Positions 47,413 through 59,084 are shown, counted from the first letter of the stretch. The stretch: DNA of 64,000 nt from Saccharomycopsis malanga (GCA_004014935.1 CP025321.1:1364001-1428000); one strand, 5' to 3'. Notes: generated by a model not told the origin, from the sequence alone. Made by a program: numbers and translations.

Positions 47413-47517
47413 GAATTTAGTAAATATCAATGATTCGATTGAATAATGTTTATACTTTACTGTTCTCTATGGAAAATAATATGATTGCTAAGAGGGCTTT
47501 ATGGTAATTTGCCTTTT

Positions 47518-47715
47518 TAATAATAATATCTTATATTTCAAACCCAGTACATATCTGTTTCGTATATACGCGCTACATCTAAGGGGATTTGGTAAAACCT
47601 ATTGGGGAAAACCCGATAATATTCTCTTAGTCATAATCTTCTCACCCTAGAGCCTGCTAGGTCCTTTTCTCTTCTCCGAAATCACAAAGTAAAGAGCCCT
47701 CCGGGCCAGGGGCTT
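47518..47715 (-). mobile_element. SINE family A short copy
   Basis: From tail (AATAATAATATCTTATATTT) through the 3' core and TAAGGGGATTTGGTAAAACC to a diverged head near 47710. It lies immediately downstream of GSH1. Confidence 0.7.
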
Positions 47716-47776
47716 ACAGAATAATAAAGAAGGAAAAATCTATCATTGGTTGAACCACTATATACTTTATAAATGA

Positions 47777-49853
47777 TTAAGAAGAGTGACACAGATTGAG
47801 AATGTAGGTACCGAGCTCGTTTCCAAAGAAATTCAAGACGGCTTTATGATCGGTGTATTCGCCAATGGACTGGATCTTCTTGAGCAAGTCGTAGTTGATT
47901 TCCTGTGATATTATGGAATTATGTTTATAGGCAGGATGGTCAGCTACAAAGTTTCTTATATAGGAAGCTGCGGTGGGGATTTCGCCAGCTGCACGTTTTG
48001 AAATGAGTTTTAAGTAGTGCTGCAATTTGTTGAGATATTTCTGGTTTTTTGTGAAGATTGGTTCACTATGGATATATTTTTCAACCAATGGGACAAGACC
48101 AATGAAAGAGGAGTTGCCATTGATGATTTCATCAATGGACAACAATTTCCAGTCTTTATGAGAAACGCCATTGCCGTTTAACAAATCTTTTGAGTGAAAG
48201 TTTTGGTTTCTAAACCAGAATTTGTTTCGCAAAAGACTGTTTCTTTTGTGAGCGGTATTCATGTTCTGGTCGATCAACGAGACAGGCAAATAAAAGTTTG
48301 GTTTGTATTTGAGAATACTTTTTGAGACCAATGCTATGAAAACGGAGAACGCTGCGTTTTCAAAGTCTGAGATTTGGATTTCCAAAGGTCTGAATTCGAC
48401 TCTCCAACCAGGTGTTTTGTTTCTATATTGTTTATCGCCTAGATAAGCAGAAGGAGGTTTGAATCTAAGGGTTTGCCAGTTGGTGGACTGGATATTGAGA
48501 AAATGGTCGTCTTCATACTGGTCATCCTGGGGTTTAGCTCTTTCGGAGAAAAGAACCAAAGGATCTCTTACATAGAGGTATGCGAAATGTCTAGCCAAGG
48601 ATTTGTCAAAATGGTCCATTGCTAGCAACTCTTCGTATACGTTTTCATTGATTTCTGTTGGCAAATCATTGTAAGCTTCGCTGAAGAAGTTGTAAGATTT
48701 GCTTTGCCTATTGTAATCGCCCAAATACTGGTCGATAGAATCGTATCGAGATTTCCTCAATGGTTTCAACAGACTACGTCTCTGTTCGCTTACGCCACCG
48801 ATATCGTTATGGCCTTCAAGCGGAGAAACACTACGTTCCACAGGAGTTCTGTCGTCCACAGCGTTGGAAATGACATTCCAACGGACGTCCTGATCAGCTA
48901 AAGTGCCTTTGAAAATCGGAGCAGCAGCACTTAAAGCCAACAAGACAGGAGTAAGAGGCAACAAGGAATCGTACAAATAACGGCACTCGTCAATGTTGGC
49001 AGCTTGCATGGTGATTTGCAAACAGGAACATCCCATGCCAAAGCCCATGGAATCCATGTAGATATGGCCAGGCAATGCTGCTCCGAGAAACGGTTCCGAG
49101 TCCTCGAAGAAAAGCTTACGTTTTGGGATGTTTACGTCAATCTCATCTAGCGGTTGGGTGTGGATGTCGGGGTATATGGGGACATTGATGGCGACCTTCT
49201 GGCCTCGTCTAGTTCTGATGTTTTTCGTCAAGGTGGGAAACCTGACGTGACGGTTGATCACTTCGTCTGGCAAAAACAAAGAATGCGACGCTGGTCCGTT
49301 GGTGTCGTACTGTTTTGTCGTGAAACCTTCAACTCCCATCGTAGGAAACGAAGTAATTGTAAGAGGAACCACCTGATCTTCCAGCCCAAGTTCCTCCAAC
49401 ATCACCTTACGTCTTTGCTGCATGTTTTGCTCTACATATATATAATCCTCGGCCAGTTCTCCGTTGTATGGCTTCAAGGGTGTGGCTTCTATCATGAATC
49501 TGCCATACTCTGGATGGAATAGCACATCCTTTCCTACGCATTGCTTCTCATACTTGTCGCCCTCGTTGAGATCGCTCAATATGTAATCGTGCTCCACATC
49601 TAGCGTGGCCTTCTTCTGCTGTTCATCAAAATGCACTAACATATACTCAATCTCGTCTCCCCAGAGAAAAACATCCTTTTCCCGATCAATATTGGTCGCA
49701 AACGAATTCCGCAATTGCACTATCCCCCGAGAATGAACATGCCCAACATGTTTCTCCGTCTCCGAAAACGTCAAAGGCGTGCCCAACGATCTGCTTGGTT
49801 AATACTTATCCTTCCACATCTTCAAATCTAGTCTCCACTCACAATAATCCCAT
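47777..49853 (-). CDS. GSH1: Glutamate-cysteine ligase (gamma-glutamylcysteine synthetase), two exons
   Basis: Coding sequence: complement(join(47777..49790, 49843..49853)), 674 aa. The enzyme makes gamma-glutamylcysteine, the first and limiting step of glutathione synthesis, in the cytosol. The open frame of exon 2 has no ATG before GTPLTFSE. Splicing a 52-nt intron adds an 11-nt first exon and restores MGLLSLGTPL, nearly identical to S. cerevisiae MGLLALGTPL. Eukaryotic GCL hallmarks: LLWGDE-like FLWGDEIEYM, FHPEYGRFMIEATP, SLFLPDEVINRHVRFPTLT, MDSMGFGMGCSCLQIT, ADQDVRWNVIS, and NIQSTNWQTLRFKPP with GWRVEFRPLE. Length matches the yeast enzyme (678 aa). A 25-T tract lies upstream (49980-50004). 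Confidence 0.96.
49791..49842 (-). other. GSH1: GSH1 intron (52 nt)
   Basis: On the minus strand: donor GTGAGT, branch-like TATTAAC, and acceptor CAAGCAG 7 nt later. It interrupts codon 4. Supported by the restored conserved N-terminus and correct phase. Confidence 0.88.
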
Positions 49854-50714
49854 AGCGTCCACAATCTCTTCTATCTTGCGTTCTGCTCCAAAACCGGACT
49901 CCTCGGTCTTATAGCCAGCCCAATACAAACTCTTATCGCCGAGTCTTCGCCTCGATATCAACCAAAAGTTTTTCACCTCTTTTTTTTTTTTTTTTTTTTT
50001 TTTTCAAACCCTTTTTTTGCTTTTGGGTTTCTATAGGCTTTTATACCTTTTTTTCTCTTGTCGCTATTTGGTTTTTCCGCTGACAAAACGGAGGCCACTG
50101 TGAAATCCAATACAACGCTTGTTTGTTTGCCTTTTAGCGCTTCCTAGCCTATCTGCCCGGATCTACAAGGAATATCCCTCATATCGTAGTCAAATAACAA
50201 ACATTTGGCTCGTTATCAGTAGCAATATAACCTCCTTCTGGGGTTGGCCTGTTTATGCTCCGATGCATGGTAATGCGTTGCGACGCATTAGCCTGCACGC
50301 TACTGCATGGCTCTGCTTAGATTTGTCAGCACCCGTGATTATAGGTATGGTAGTTTAGTTTAGTTGGACTGTTTCCTGACAGGCTGTTTCCTGGCAGGCT
50401 AGCAGGATTTTTAGACTGTCAAATATCAAAGGATGCGTTTATCAAATTAATACGTAAGTTCAACAGCATATTTGTCGTAGTGCCGTGTGCAAACCAGGAA
50501 ATGTTCAATACAAGATCTCGAATGGCTTGAGTATTCAGCTTTAGCAAAGTATTGTGTAAGGGTGCTTGGCTGCCGTCTTATTTTTGGGTGACGTCCTTGC
50601 GAAATTGTACGTTTGTATAAAATGGTTGTAATAGTGCCCTGAATTGAAAATGTAGTGTTTTAAAATGCAGTAAATTCTAATTTGAAGATACAGTGTGCCA
50701 ACAAAAATTGAGTT
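49854..50714. promoter_or_regulatory. GSH1 promoter and spacer
   Basis: A 25-bp poly(dT) tract (49980-50004) is probably nucleosome-excluding. A perfect inverted repeat TAATGCG/CGCATTA with a 6-nt loop lies at 50271-50290. An imperfect direct repeat GACAGGCTGTTTCCTGGCAGG is near 50378. No Yap1 site (TTACTAA) could be found. No credible gene; the 79-codon frame at 50119 lacks family features. Confidence 0.45.
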
Positions 50715-51705
50715 TTCGTAGCATATTACGAAATACACCCTCAAACAGTAAAGATGTTCTCTCTTTTTAGCAGAAATATGCCTATATGCCTTACAGTTGC
50801 CAGGTGGCCAAGTTGGTTGGGCCATGCGCCACACAAAATAGTGCAGAATAGTGCAGAATAGTGCAGAAAAACAAGTGTGGCGTTCCTCACTTGGGGTTTT
50901 GGTACTCGATTCGCGCTGTTGACTTTTCGGAGTAATTATCAAACGTTTTATTAACTTAAATCTATGCTACCCAGGTTATTTTGATTTGAATAAACATACC
51001 CCATCATTTTAAAATTTTTTGCTATATTATAGTATTATTTATAATAAAAAAAGCTAGATTTTCGAATACATAATCGATATCACGGAAAATTGTCAATTTT
51101 GACAATCAGTTTATTCTTTTAAATCATATTCAAGAGACATTACAGCAACCTAAACAAGACAAATATTATTTTTTTATACTCTTTAGAACCTGGAGTTTTA
51201 AATAAGTGAGATTTCTTTTCCACATTATATTAAATAATGAAAAAAGTATTGATTTGTAGAAAATAACACATAATCTGTTGAAAATCTTGTTGTTACTCCC
51301 CAAGAGACTTCATTTACTTCTTGAAGTTGTTTCATAGGTGTTCACTGCTTTTGTTTTTATTTGGGATTCCACCAGGGCTTGAATCAGCTTTTATCCTAAA
51401 GAAACATGCATCTCAAGAGCTAAAACAAAGTATTGCTCATTATAAGTTCTCAGGGGAACTTACAATTAATAATAGTCATTAAATATTGTCCAACTAGCAG
51501 ATTTAAACCCCCTGTATACATTGAATTTTTTTCGGGGCTGGGTAAAGCGTAATGTGCTTATTAATAAGCTTTATACCTTGGTTCTGCGAAGTTGTGCCTT
51601 AACTGCAAATTAGTGATAAACTTTGGCTGTTTTGTTGCCAAAAATTGTAAGGTAGTTTTAAATCAACAAGATGTCAGTTGTATCCAAAGAGCTTTTTTTT
51701 TGTCG
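50715..51705 (+). mobile_element. Family B repeat, copy 5
   Basis: Best-kept tRNA-like part: leader CTATATGCCTTACAGTTGCC, box A GTGGCCAAGTTGGTTG (about 50803-50818), hairpin arms GCGCCACAC/GTGTGGCG enclosing three perfect AATAGTGCAG units, box B GGTACTCGATTCGCG (about 50909). The body runs to GGTAAAGCGTAATGTGCTT and an extended 3' segment (TTGCCAAAAATTGTAAGG) also present in copy 6. Confidence 0.8.
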
Positions 51706-52059
51706 AAAGCGTGAAATATTTTTAAAGCAAAAGACTATAATTTACAGACTATGTTTATTTATACTACTCGCTTTGATTTGTATCTTATTTATACTGCTCG
51801 CTTTGATTTGTATCTTATTTATGATGAGTACTGAATTGATGTAAAAAGTACTAGGCTTGAAGAGCTATTATTTCAAAGATATTTTGGTGCGTAATTGTTG
51901 AATTAGATTATATATGATCATTTAAATGATGTTTGTAATAAGAGCATTTTTCAACAAGATTTGGTTGAGTAGATATATTTGGTTTCATTATTCTTTTTTG
52001 TCTGTTTCGTATTACTAAATTTTACTGGCACTACTTATCAGTCAATACTTACTATTTTA
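51706..52059. other. Spacer with a 30-bp direct repeat
   Basis: TTTATACTACTCGCTTTGAT and TTTATACTGCTCGCTTTGAT are tandem units (about 51758-51815). Otherwise nothing seen. Confidence 0.45.
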
Positions 52060-52250
52060 TAATACATAGCCCAATACCTATCAGTTTCGTATATACAAGC
52101 TATGTATACAGAGACGTGGGGAAACCCCTGTTGATTATAATCTTTTCATCCAATTGGTTGCAAGTAAGAAATAGACTTTCGTTTACTTTCGTCTAGGCCG
52201 TATTACAGACATATATCTGTTCGAGATCGTAAAAAGTGGTCGTCCATTGG
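52060..52250 (-). mobile_element. SINE family A, body and 3' end
   Basis: Minus-strand copy with 3' core remnants (CCCAATACCTATCAGTTTCG), TCCAATTGGTTGCAAGTAAG, and CGTCTAGGCCGTATTACAGA. Head missing; the 3' tail is eroded. Confidence 0.6.
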
Positions 52251-52563
52251 CCCTAAACGTCAAGTAGACATTTATGATGAAAAGCTTTTGAGTTTCCATA
52301 GCAGACTAGAGTTAGAAATAAATACCAAAGTTATATATTATTACAAAAAAGACATCAACCAGTAAACTATACAGGCCCTACAAGATAATAACAAACCATA
52401 TATATACCATACTAGACACGATTAGGAGAGACATCTTATACTGGTGATGTTGGGATGTGACCTCATCCTTACCTCGGGTGGGTGGCAAGAATTGCTATGA
52501 AACAAGTTTTGCAAAGTTGGAAACGATGAGCCATGATTGAATACTCAAAAAAACCAAGAGAAC
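52251..52563. promoter_or_regulatory. HBS1: HBS1 promoter
   Basis: AT-rich 5' flank with a TATATATA stretch (about 52399). An in-frame extension to 52537 begins with a non-ATG codon. No specific site named. Confidence 0.35.
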
Positions 52564-55129
52564 ATGGCGGATTACATAGATGAGGACGATTTACATGATT
52601 ATGCCAATGAGGACGAAGATGAGATCACGTCTGAAGACGACGAGAAGATCAATCAGTTGATTCCTGAAGTTAAGGCGCAATTGGTTGATTATACAGGTTA
52701 TAATTATGATGATATCTACAATGAGTTGTGGGAAACATATCTAGATGTCCCTGAAACAGTCAAGAACTTGAAAAGTATGTGTGGGTTAATTTATACGATT
52801 TTCGGGGCATGCTACTAACAATTAAGAGCGGTTTAAGAAAAAACCCACTGTCAAACCAGTTGCCAAAGGTATGTTGTTGTGTATTAAGGCTTAAAGATGA
52901 GGAGCTGGCCAGAACGTTGCTAACCGCATTCCAGAGTCCAAGCTAGCAATGTTGGCTAAAAGCAGGAACCGGGGAGGACTTTCGGGGTTAATTAATAATG
53001 GACAGGACAAGCGCAGCACAGAGCTTACTTCCGTGTCGATTTTGGATAGGTTGAATGTAAAAAATGGCCAGGGAAAACTTGTGCCAAGTAAAAGCGTAGT
53101 TGAAGGCTCGAAATTATCGAAATTGGCTGCTCTAAGGTTGGCCAAAAGTAGAATTGAATCTAATAAGCAATTGCCAAAAATGCCCCAACAAGAATTGTCA
53201 AAAATGCCCCAACAAGAATTGTCAAATAAAGAATTACCAAATAAAGAATCACCAAAGAAGCAGATTGATCAAAATGCTGAAAAATCTTTATCTAAAAATA
53301 AAAAGAAGAATATTGATAAAACTTTTGAAGACGTGCTTCCACAATCGTTTCACAAGCTGGATAGTAGTGATTTTATCTTCTCCAAATTCACAGTTGACAA
53401 GAGCTTGTTATGTGCAAACCCCCGGTCCTCGTTTTCGGTCATTACAGTAAACTCATCTTTACAAGGGCCAGTAGTAGAGAGAGTGAAATTGTTTGAAAAT
53501 TATTTACAAAGTGTATATTATCCAGTAGAGAAAGTAATAACTAACAATGAAATTTTAGTAGCCAATGGAGCAGCTATCAAAAGCAATTTCCAAAAGCCTA
53601 GCCCTGATGACAAGATATTGAATGCGCAGTCTAGTAAGGAGGACAACAAACACGTAGAACAAGTTGTAAGCGGGATAACCAATCTCACAATGAAACCAAA
53701 GGTCACCAAACCGAAGAAACCGTTGGATTTGAAACAGGTGGATGTAAAACCGAATCTTTCGTTTGCAGTGATAGGACATGTAGATGCAGGCAAATCCACG
53801 TTGATGGGCATGTTTCTCAAGTCGCTCAACAAGGTGGATAAGAGCTTTTTGAGGAAACTAGAGGAGGAGTCTGCCAAATTAGGCAAGAAATCGTTTGCGT
53901 TGGCCTGGATTCTAGACCAAACCAAGGAGGAACGTTCTCGGGGTGTTACCGTCGATATTTGTACAACCTCAGTGGACACCCCAAAAGCAAACTTTATCAT
54001 TATTGACGCTCCTGGCCACCGGGACTATGTACCTCGGATGATATCCGGAGTGGCCCAGGCAGATATTGGCTTGCTAATCATCGATGCCAATTATGATGGG
54101 TTTGAGAATGGGTTCAGTTATGATGGCCAAACCAAAGAACATGCGTTGCTATCGTATTGTTTAGGACTTCGCAAGTTGGTGATTGTTTTGAATAAATTGG
54201 ACATGGTAAACTATGACCAGGGTAGATACAACGACATAAAGACTCGTTTGGAAACGTTTCTTGTGAAAAGCGTTGGTTTTGACTTGTCGCAAGTGGTTTT
54301 TGTTCCTGTGTCTGGTCTTGACGGCACTAATGTAGTGAAAAAACCTGCCATCAAAGAATTGCAATGGTATTATGGCCCTACGTTGTTGCAAGTTCTTGAG
54401 CAAGAAGCAGAGGCTTTGGCAAAACAAGAAATAAACACCAACCAAACAGAAAAGTTTGTTTTCCAAATCTCTGATGTCAACACTGATTTCCATCAGGCTA
54501 GCGAGTTTGCTCTTGTAGGAAGAGTCAATTCGGGAGCCATCCAGCCGGGGGAAACCGTTTCAATATCCCCTGGCTCTATATACTTGCAAATAGACTCCAT
54601 CAAAAGCGCAGAAAGCACTAGTGGAAAAGAAATCGAGGTGTACAAGAATCGTGACTATGCTCTCAAGTATGACAACAACGTTTCTCTTATTTTCAAAGAC
54701 AAAAAGGCCAAAGAAGAGCTCAAAGCAAATATAGACTTGATAAAACCAGGGGATTTGGTTTCCAGCATTGATAGCTTGATTCCGCCCACCACCAGATTCA
54801 CCTGCGAAATCAAATTGTTCGATTTGAGAGGATTCCCATTGCTTCCTGGTGCTAAGATATTGTTACATTCAGGCGCCAACGAACGTCCTGTGGAAATCAC
54901 CAAGTTTATTTCGGAAATCAATCCAGACAAGAAGAAATCAAAAAAGAAGATTTTGCACTTGGGCTCTCATAAACAAGCCATAGTTGAAGTTGATCTTATT
55001 GACGAAAGCTCAAAATCCCCTAGACCTTTGCCCTTGTTGACCTACAGCCAGAATTCCAGATTGGGCCGCGTTGTGTTCCGTAGAGACGGCATCACCATCG
55101 GCGCTGGAAAAGTGCTTTCCATAGTATAG
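52564..55129 (+). CDS. HBS1: Ribosome-rescue GTPase Hbs1, three exons
   Basis: Coding sequence: join(52564..52774, 52827..52868, 52935..55129), 815 aa. With Dom34, Hbs1 recognises stalled ribosomes and triggers subunit splitting (no-go and non-stop decay). The N-terminus (DEDDLHDYANEDEDE, then VKAQLVDYTGY) is the Hbs1 N-domain. A long, poorly conserved linker contains a short repeat (KMPQQELS twice). The translational GTPase core from about residue 355 shows G1 GHVDAGKST, G2 region RGVTVDIC, G3 DAPGHRD and G4 NKLD, followed by EF1A-like domains 2 and 3 ending RLGRVVFRRDGITIGAGKV. The exon joins restore NLKKRFKKKPTVKPVAKES in frame. The linker makes it longer than S. cerevisiae Hbs1 (611 aa). 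Confidence 0.95.
52775..52826 (+). other. HBS1: HBS1 intron 1 (52 nt)
   Basis: Donor GTATGT, perfect branch TACTAAC and acceptor AATTAAG 7 nt later. The phase fits the next exon; the alternative AG two bases later leads to an immediate stop. Confidence 0.9.
52869..52934 (+). other. HBS1: HBS1 intron 2 (66 nt)
   Basis: Donor GTATGT, branch TTGCTAAC, acceptor ATTCCAG. Joins a 42-nt exon 2 to exon 3 in frame. Confidence 0.88.
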
Positions 55130-55185
55130 TCCTGCACAATACACAGTTCTTGTACATTATCTGTTACGTATTCTGTAGAATTAAA
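55130..55185. terminator. HBS1: HBS1 3' flank
   Basis: Short flank before a SINE insertion. It may hold the poly(A) site. Confidence 0.25.
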
Positions 55186-55321
55186 CCACTGGGCGGGTCG
55201 TTGGGTGAGTTTATTGCAATTAACAGCGCATTATTGGGATTTCTTTGCCAAGTGTTTTCAAGTCCCCTTACACATGGTGTGTATATACAAAACTGTTATG
55301 TACTGGGTTCGAAATATAAGA

Positions 55322-55357
<36 letters not shown>
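55186..55357 (+). mobile_element. SINE family A short copy
   Basis: Starts at CCACTGGG (55186) with a diverged head, CATTATTGGGATT, CAAGTCCCCTTACACATGG, 3' core and a long (ATT)11 tail. About 170 bp, the short-form length. Confidence 0.65.
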
Positions 55358-55358
<1 letters not shown>

Positions 55359-55569
55359 AAGTGGGATGAATTTTCGATTATATTTGAAATATTCAACCCA
55401 TACATAGGTTGTAGCAGCTTTTTCGCCCGATCAAGGTTGATTTTTAGAAATCAGGGCAAGTTTGCCAGTATATGTGACCCACAAGGTATTTGAGTAGTTC
55501 ATTCTAATGTGGCGTAGTGTTTCTCATAGGTTACTCAATAGACCTTTTATTTCTACAATTAGCAAGAAA
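55358..55569. other. Spacer
   Basis: Unrecognised AT-rich spacer. Confidence 0.4.
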
Positions 55570-56530
55570 AGGGCAAATTTATTGCCAAAGTATACACTCG
55601 AAAAGTAAATACTTTTTAACAGAAATATGCGAGTATACCTTACAATTACCAGTGGCCAAATTGGTTGGGCCATGCGCCACGCAAAATAGTGCAGAATAGT
55701 GCAGAAAAACAAGTGTGGCGTTCCTCACTTGGGGTTTTGGTACTCGATTCGCGCTCTCGTCGTTTTGGAATAATCATTAAAGGTTTTATTAAATTAAAAC
55801 TGTTCTATCCAGGTTATTTTTATTTAAAAAAGTGTAGCCAAATATTTTGAATTTTTTGCTATATTAGTGTACTATTTATACTAATAAAAAATAAAATTCT
55901 CGAATAAAAATTTGATATAACGGAAAATTGTTAACTTTGAGAAAAAGCTGATTCTTTCAAGTCATCCTAAAGAGCCTTTACAACGATTAAAACTATAAAT
56001 TAATTATTTTTCCATATTCCATAAACTTTTAAGTTTTATATAATGTAGTTTATTTTGAAAAGTAGCTTTTATAAATGATTTAGTAGTGAAACACTTTCAT
56101 TTTGTTGAAAATAACACATAAATTGATAAAAATTGTGGTTGTCACCTCTCAGTGAGACAATGCTTATTTCTTGACATTATTGCTTTGTTTTTGGGTGTTT
56201 CGAATCTTATTTAACATTACTCTTGAATTAGAATGGGGCTCAATAAAACGTAATGTGATTACAAATAAGCTTTATACCTCTGTTGAGGGGAGTCCGATTT
56301 TAAAAAAAATTTTCATTCCTTTGTAATTAAACTTGCAAATGGTTTAATATTACTTTGAATTTATTTTGCTGTTTTTTCGTTGTTCTTGTTTCTGTTTTTA
56401 CATTTCTATGTAAGTTGTGTATTGACTGTAAATTGGTGATAAGTTTTGGTTGTCAAAAATTATAAGATAAGTTTTAGTTTTCAACACAACAAAATTTCAA
56501 TTGTATTAAAAAAGTTTTGTTGAAAACCTA
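55570..56530 (+). mobile_element. Family B repeat, copy 6
   Basis: Leader, box A GTGGCCAAATTGGTTG (about 55651), hairpin arms GCGCCACGC/GTGTGGCG with two AATAGTGCAG units, box B GGTACTCGATTCGCG (about 55739), and the most diverged body of the six, ending with the extended 3' segment seen in copy 5. Confidence 0.78.
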
Positions 56531-56701
56531 GATTGAAATAACAACATTTAATCAAAATGGGTAACAACGTAAACTCTCCAATGAGCCATAATTTCGCATG
56601 CCATGTGTGTAGCTTGTCACCTGTACAAGTTGTTGAGCCGTTTGAATATTTTGATTTCTACAATACATTTTTGTTAATAATTAAATTGAATAGATGTACT
56701 G
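56531..56701. other. Spacer
   Basis: AT-rich spacer; nothing recognised. A 69-codon frame at 56557 runs into the SINE and is not credible. Confidence 0.4.
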
Positions 56702-56972
56702 GGCGCTGGTGGGCCGTAGGGCTATGGCTCAGTGGCCAGTGCTCTGAGAAGAGAAAAAAGACCTAACAGGAACCATTCCCAAGACGAACACTTTACTCAC
56801 GCTTTTTTTGACGCTGAATAAGCAAGTGCAACTGTCTGAAAAACGACCTAGACCAAAGTCTGGTGCTTTCCAACCAATTGGGCGGGAAGATTATGATTAA
56901 CTAGACATTATTGGGTTTTTCCTAGATATTGCGCATATATACGAAACTGGCTTGAAATATAAGATATTGTAA
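56702..56972 (+). mobile_element. SINE family A, near full-length copy lacking box B
   Basis: Head (GGGCTATGGCTCAGTGGCCA), AGACCTAACAGGAACC, body with CAAGCAAGTGCAACTGTCTG, ACGACCTAGACCAAAGTC and CCAACCAATTGGGCGGGAAG, ending in the 3' end. About 270 bp. The TTCGA of box B is deleted, so it is probably transcriptionally dead. Confidence 0.78.
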
Positions 56973-57482
56973 CGAACAAAGATTTGACTATACAAAAGTG
57001 AACATAAAACCAACAAAAAGTATTAACATATTAAACTTAATTAGTCAAAGATGAAACTAGACTATATAAAAATGAACCTAACACTAATTGAAGGTATGAA
57101 GTTACTAAATTCAACCAGTCAAAATGAATAAAGGTATGAAGCTACTAAATTCAACCAGTCAAAATGAATAAAGCCATAAAATTACCAAATTCAGCCAGTC
57201 AAAACGAATAAAGGTACAACCATATAAAAACGACCATAATACTAACAAAAACTACGAATATACTAAAAGTCAATTCATAAAACTAGACTATTAAACAGTT
57301 CATAGGATAAACCTCTTTAATACACTTGACACCGCATCTATATACACTGCCACCCATTACCCGCCCATTGAAATAGCAATTCCACCGGGTAACCGAGTGA
57401 AAAATATGTAAAAGCTGGTGATGGGCACAATATGAGGAAACTGGGCAACTAATAAGTGATAAAACCAAGAGATAGTGAGAGA
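56973..57482. promoter_or_regulatory. CCT4: CCT4 upstream region with 41-bp tandem repeat
   Basis: A 41-bp unit (GGTATGAAGCTACTAAATTC...) is repeated nearly perfectly twice, with a third degenerate unit, at 57094-57215. The proximal promoter lies between this and the CCT4 start. No gene. Confidence 0.5.
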
Positions 57483-59084
57483 ATGGCCAAGGGAACTAGT
57501 GGGATGAAGGATATTCCTTCGAATGCGACGTTCAAGGACAAGGAGAAGCCGCAAGAGGTGCGGAATTCGAACATCTTAGCAGCGAGGGCGGTTGCAGATG
57601 CGATCAAGACATCATTAGGGCCCAAGGGAATGGACAAAATGATCAAAACAGGCAAGGGCAATATCATCATATCGAATGACGGACACACGATTTTGAAGCA
57701 CATGGCGGTGTTGCATCCTGCGGCAAAGATGTTGGTGGACGTGTCGAAGGCGCAGGACGTTGAGGCCGGGGATGGCACGACATCAGTGGTTGTTCTTACG
57801 GGGGCATTGTTAGGGGCAGCAGAGAAGTTGTTGAAGAAAGGGATCCATCCGACGTTGATTGCAGAGTCGTTCCAACGGGCAGCGTCGACAGCCGTAGAGA
57901 TTTTGTTGGAGATGGCGCAGAAAGTGTCGTTGGACGACAGAGAAGCGTTGATCAAAGCAGCATCAACCTCTTTGAGCAGTAAGATTGTATCTCAGCACAG
58001 TAGCTTGTTGGCACCGCTTTCTGTAGACTCTGTATTGCGTATCCACGGTGCCGGCAAGAGCACCGTAGACTTGAACGACATCCGTCTTGTAAAGAAGTTG
58101 GGCGGCACTATTGACGACACCCAGTTGGTCGACGGCATTGTGTTGAACCAGAACGTGATCAAATCCGCCGGCGGGCCTATCAGAACAGAAAAGGCCCGCA
58201 TTGGCTTGGTCCAGTTCCAGTTGTCGCCGCCAAAGCCAGACATGGAAAACAACATTGTCATCAACGACTACAGACAGATGGACAAGATCTTGAAGGAGGA
58301 GCGCGCCTACTTGCTAAATATGTGTAAGAAAATCAAAAAGGCCAAGTGTAACGTAGTGCTTATCCAGAAATCGATTCTCAGAGACGCAGTCAATGACTTG
58401 GCCCTCCACTTTTTGTCTCGCTTGAACATCATGGTGATCAAGGACATTGAGCGCGACGAGATTGAGTTCATTGCCAAGTCGCTAGGCAGCAAGCCGGTGG
58501 CCGACATTGACTCGTTCACCGAGGACAAGTTGGGCCACGCAGACTTGGTCGAAGAGGTCGAGTCCAACGGCTCCAAGATTGTGAAAATCACCGGCATCAA
58601 GAACATTGCCGCGCCCACCGTGTCTGTCATCGTCAGGGGCGCCAATAGTTTGGTCTTGGACGAAACTGAACGGTCGATCCACGACGCCCTTTGCGTCATC
58701 CGCTGCTTGGTCAAGGAAAGAGGCTTGATAGCAGGCGGAGGCGCCCCGGAAATCGAAGTGTCAAGACAATTGCTCAAAATCGCCAGAAAACTCTCTGGAA
58801 CTGAAGCCTTTTGCTTCAAAGAGTACGCTCAAGCTTTGGAAATCATCCCCGTCATCCTAGCTGAAAACGCCGGCTTGAACAGCATCAAGGTCGTCACTGA
58901 ACTCAGAAACAAACACGAGTTGGGCGAAAAGTACGCCGGTATCTCTGTCAGAAGATCTGCCGCCAGCAACACCTACACCGAAAACGTTTTACAGCCTGTC
59001 TTGGTCAACACTAGTGCCATCACTCTTGCCAGTGAATGCGTAAAATCAATCTTGAGAATTGATGACATTACTTTTGCTAGATAG
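57483..59084 (+). CDS. CCT4: Chaperonin CCT/TRiC subunit delta
   Basis: The 533-aa group II chaperonin subunit of the cytosolic TRiC ring folds actin, tubulin and other proteins using ATP. Start [10 protein letters not shown] was chosen at the first ATG; the frame upstream begins with GTG. ATP-site motifs: [11 protein letters not shown] (about 43), [26 protein letters not shown] (about 91), and [15 protein letters not shown] (about 410). Subunit-specific segments match yeast Cct4: [53 protein letters not shown] and SILRIDDIT. Codon bias is strong. CRD1 follows, as in S. cerevisiae (YDL143W-YDL142C). Confidence 0.97.
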   Translation: MAKGTSGMKDIPSNATFKDKEKPQEVRNSNILAARAVADAIKTSLGPKGMDKMIKTGKGNIIISNDGHTILKHMAVLHPAAKMLVDVSKAQDVEAGDGTTSVVVLTGALLGAAEKLLKKGIHPTLIAESFQRAASTAVEILLEMAQKVSLDDREALIKAASTSLSSKIVSQHSSLLAPLSVDSVLRIHGAGKSTVDLNDIRLVKKLGGTIDDTQLVDGIVLNQNVIKSAGGPIRTEKARIGLVQFQLSPPKPDMENNIVINDYRQMDKILKEERAYLLNMCKKIKKAKCNVVLIQKSILRDAVNDLALHFLSRLNIMVIKDIERDEIEFIAKSLGSKPVADIDSFTEDKLGHADLVEEVESNGSKIVKITGIKNIAAPTVSVIVRGANSLVLDETERSIHDALCVIRCLVKERGLIAGGGAPEIEVSRQLLKIARKLSGTEAFCFKEYAQALEIIPVILAENAGLNSIKVVTELRNKHELGEKYAGISVRRSAASNTYTENVLQPVLVNTSAITLASECVKSILRIDDITFAR

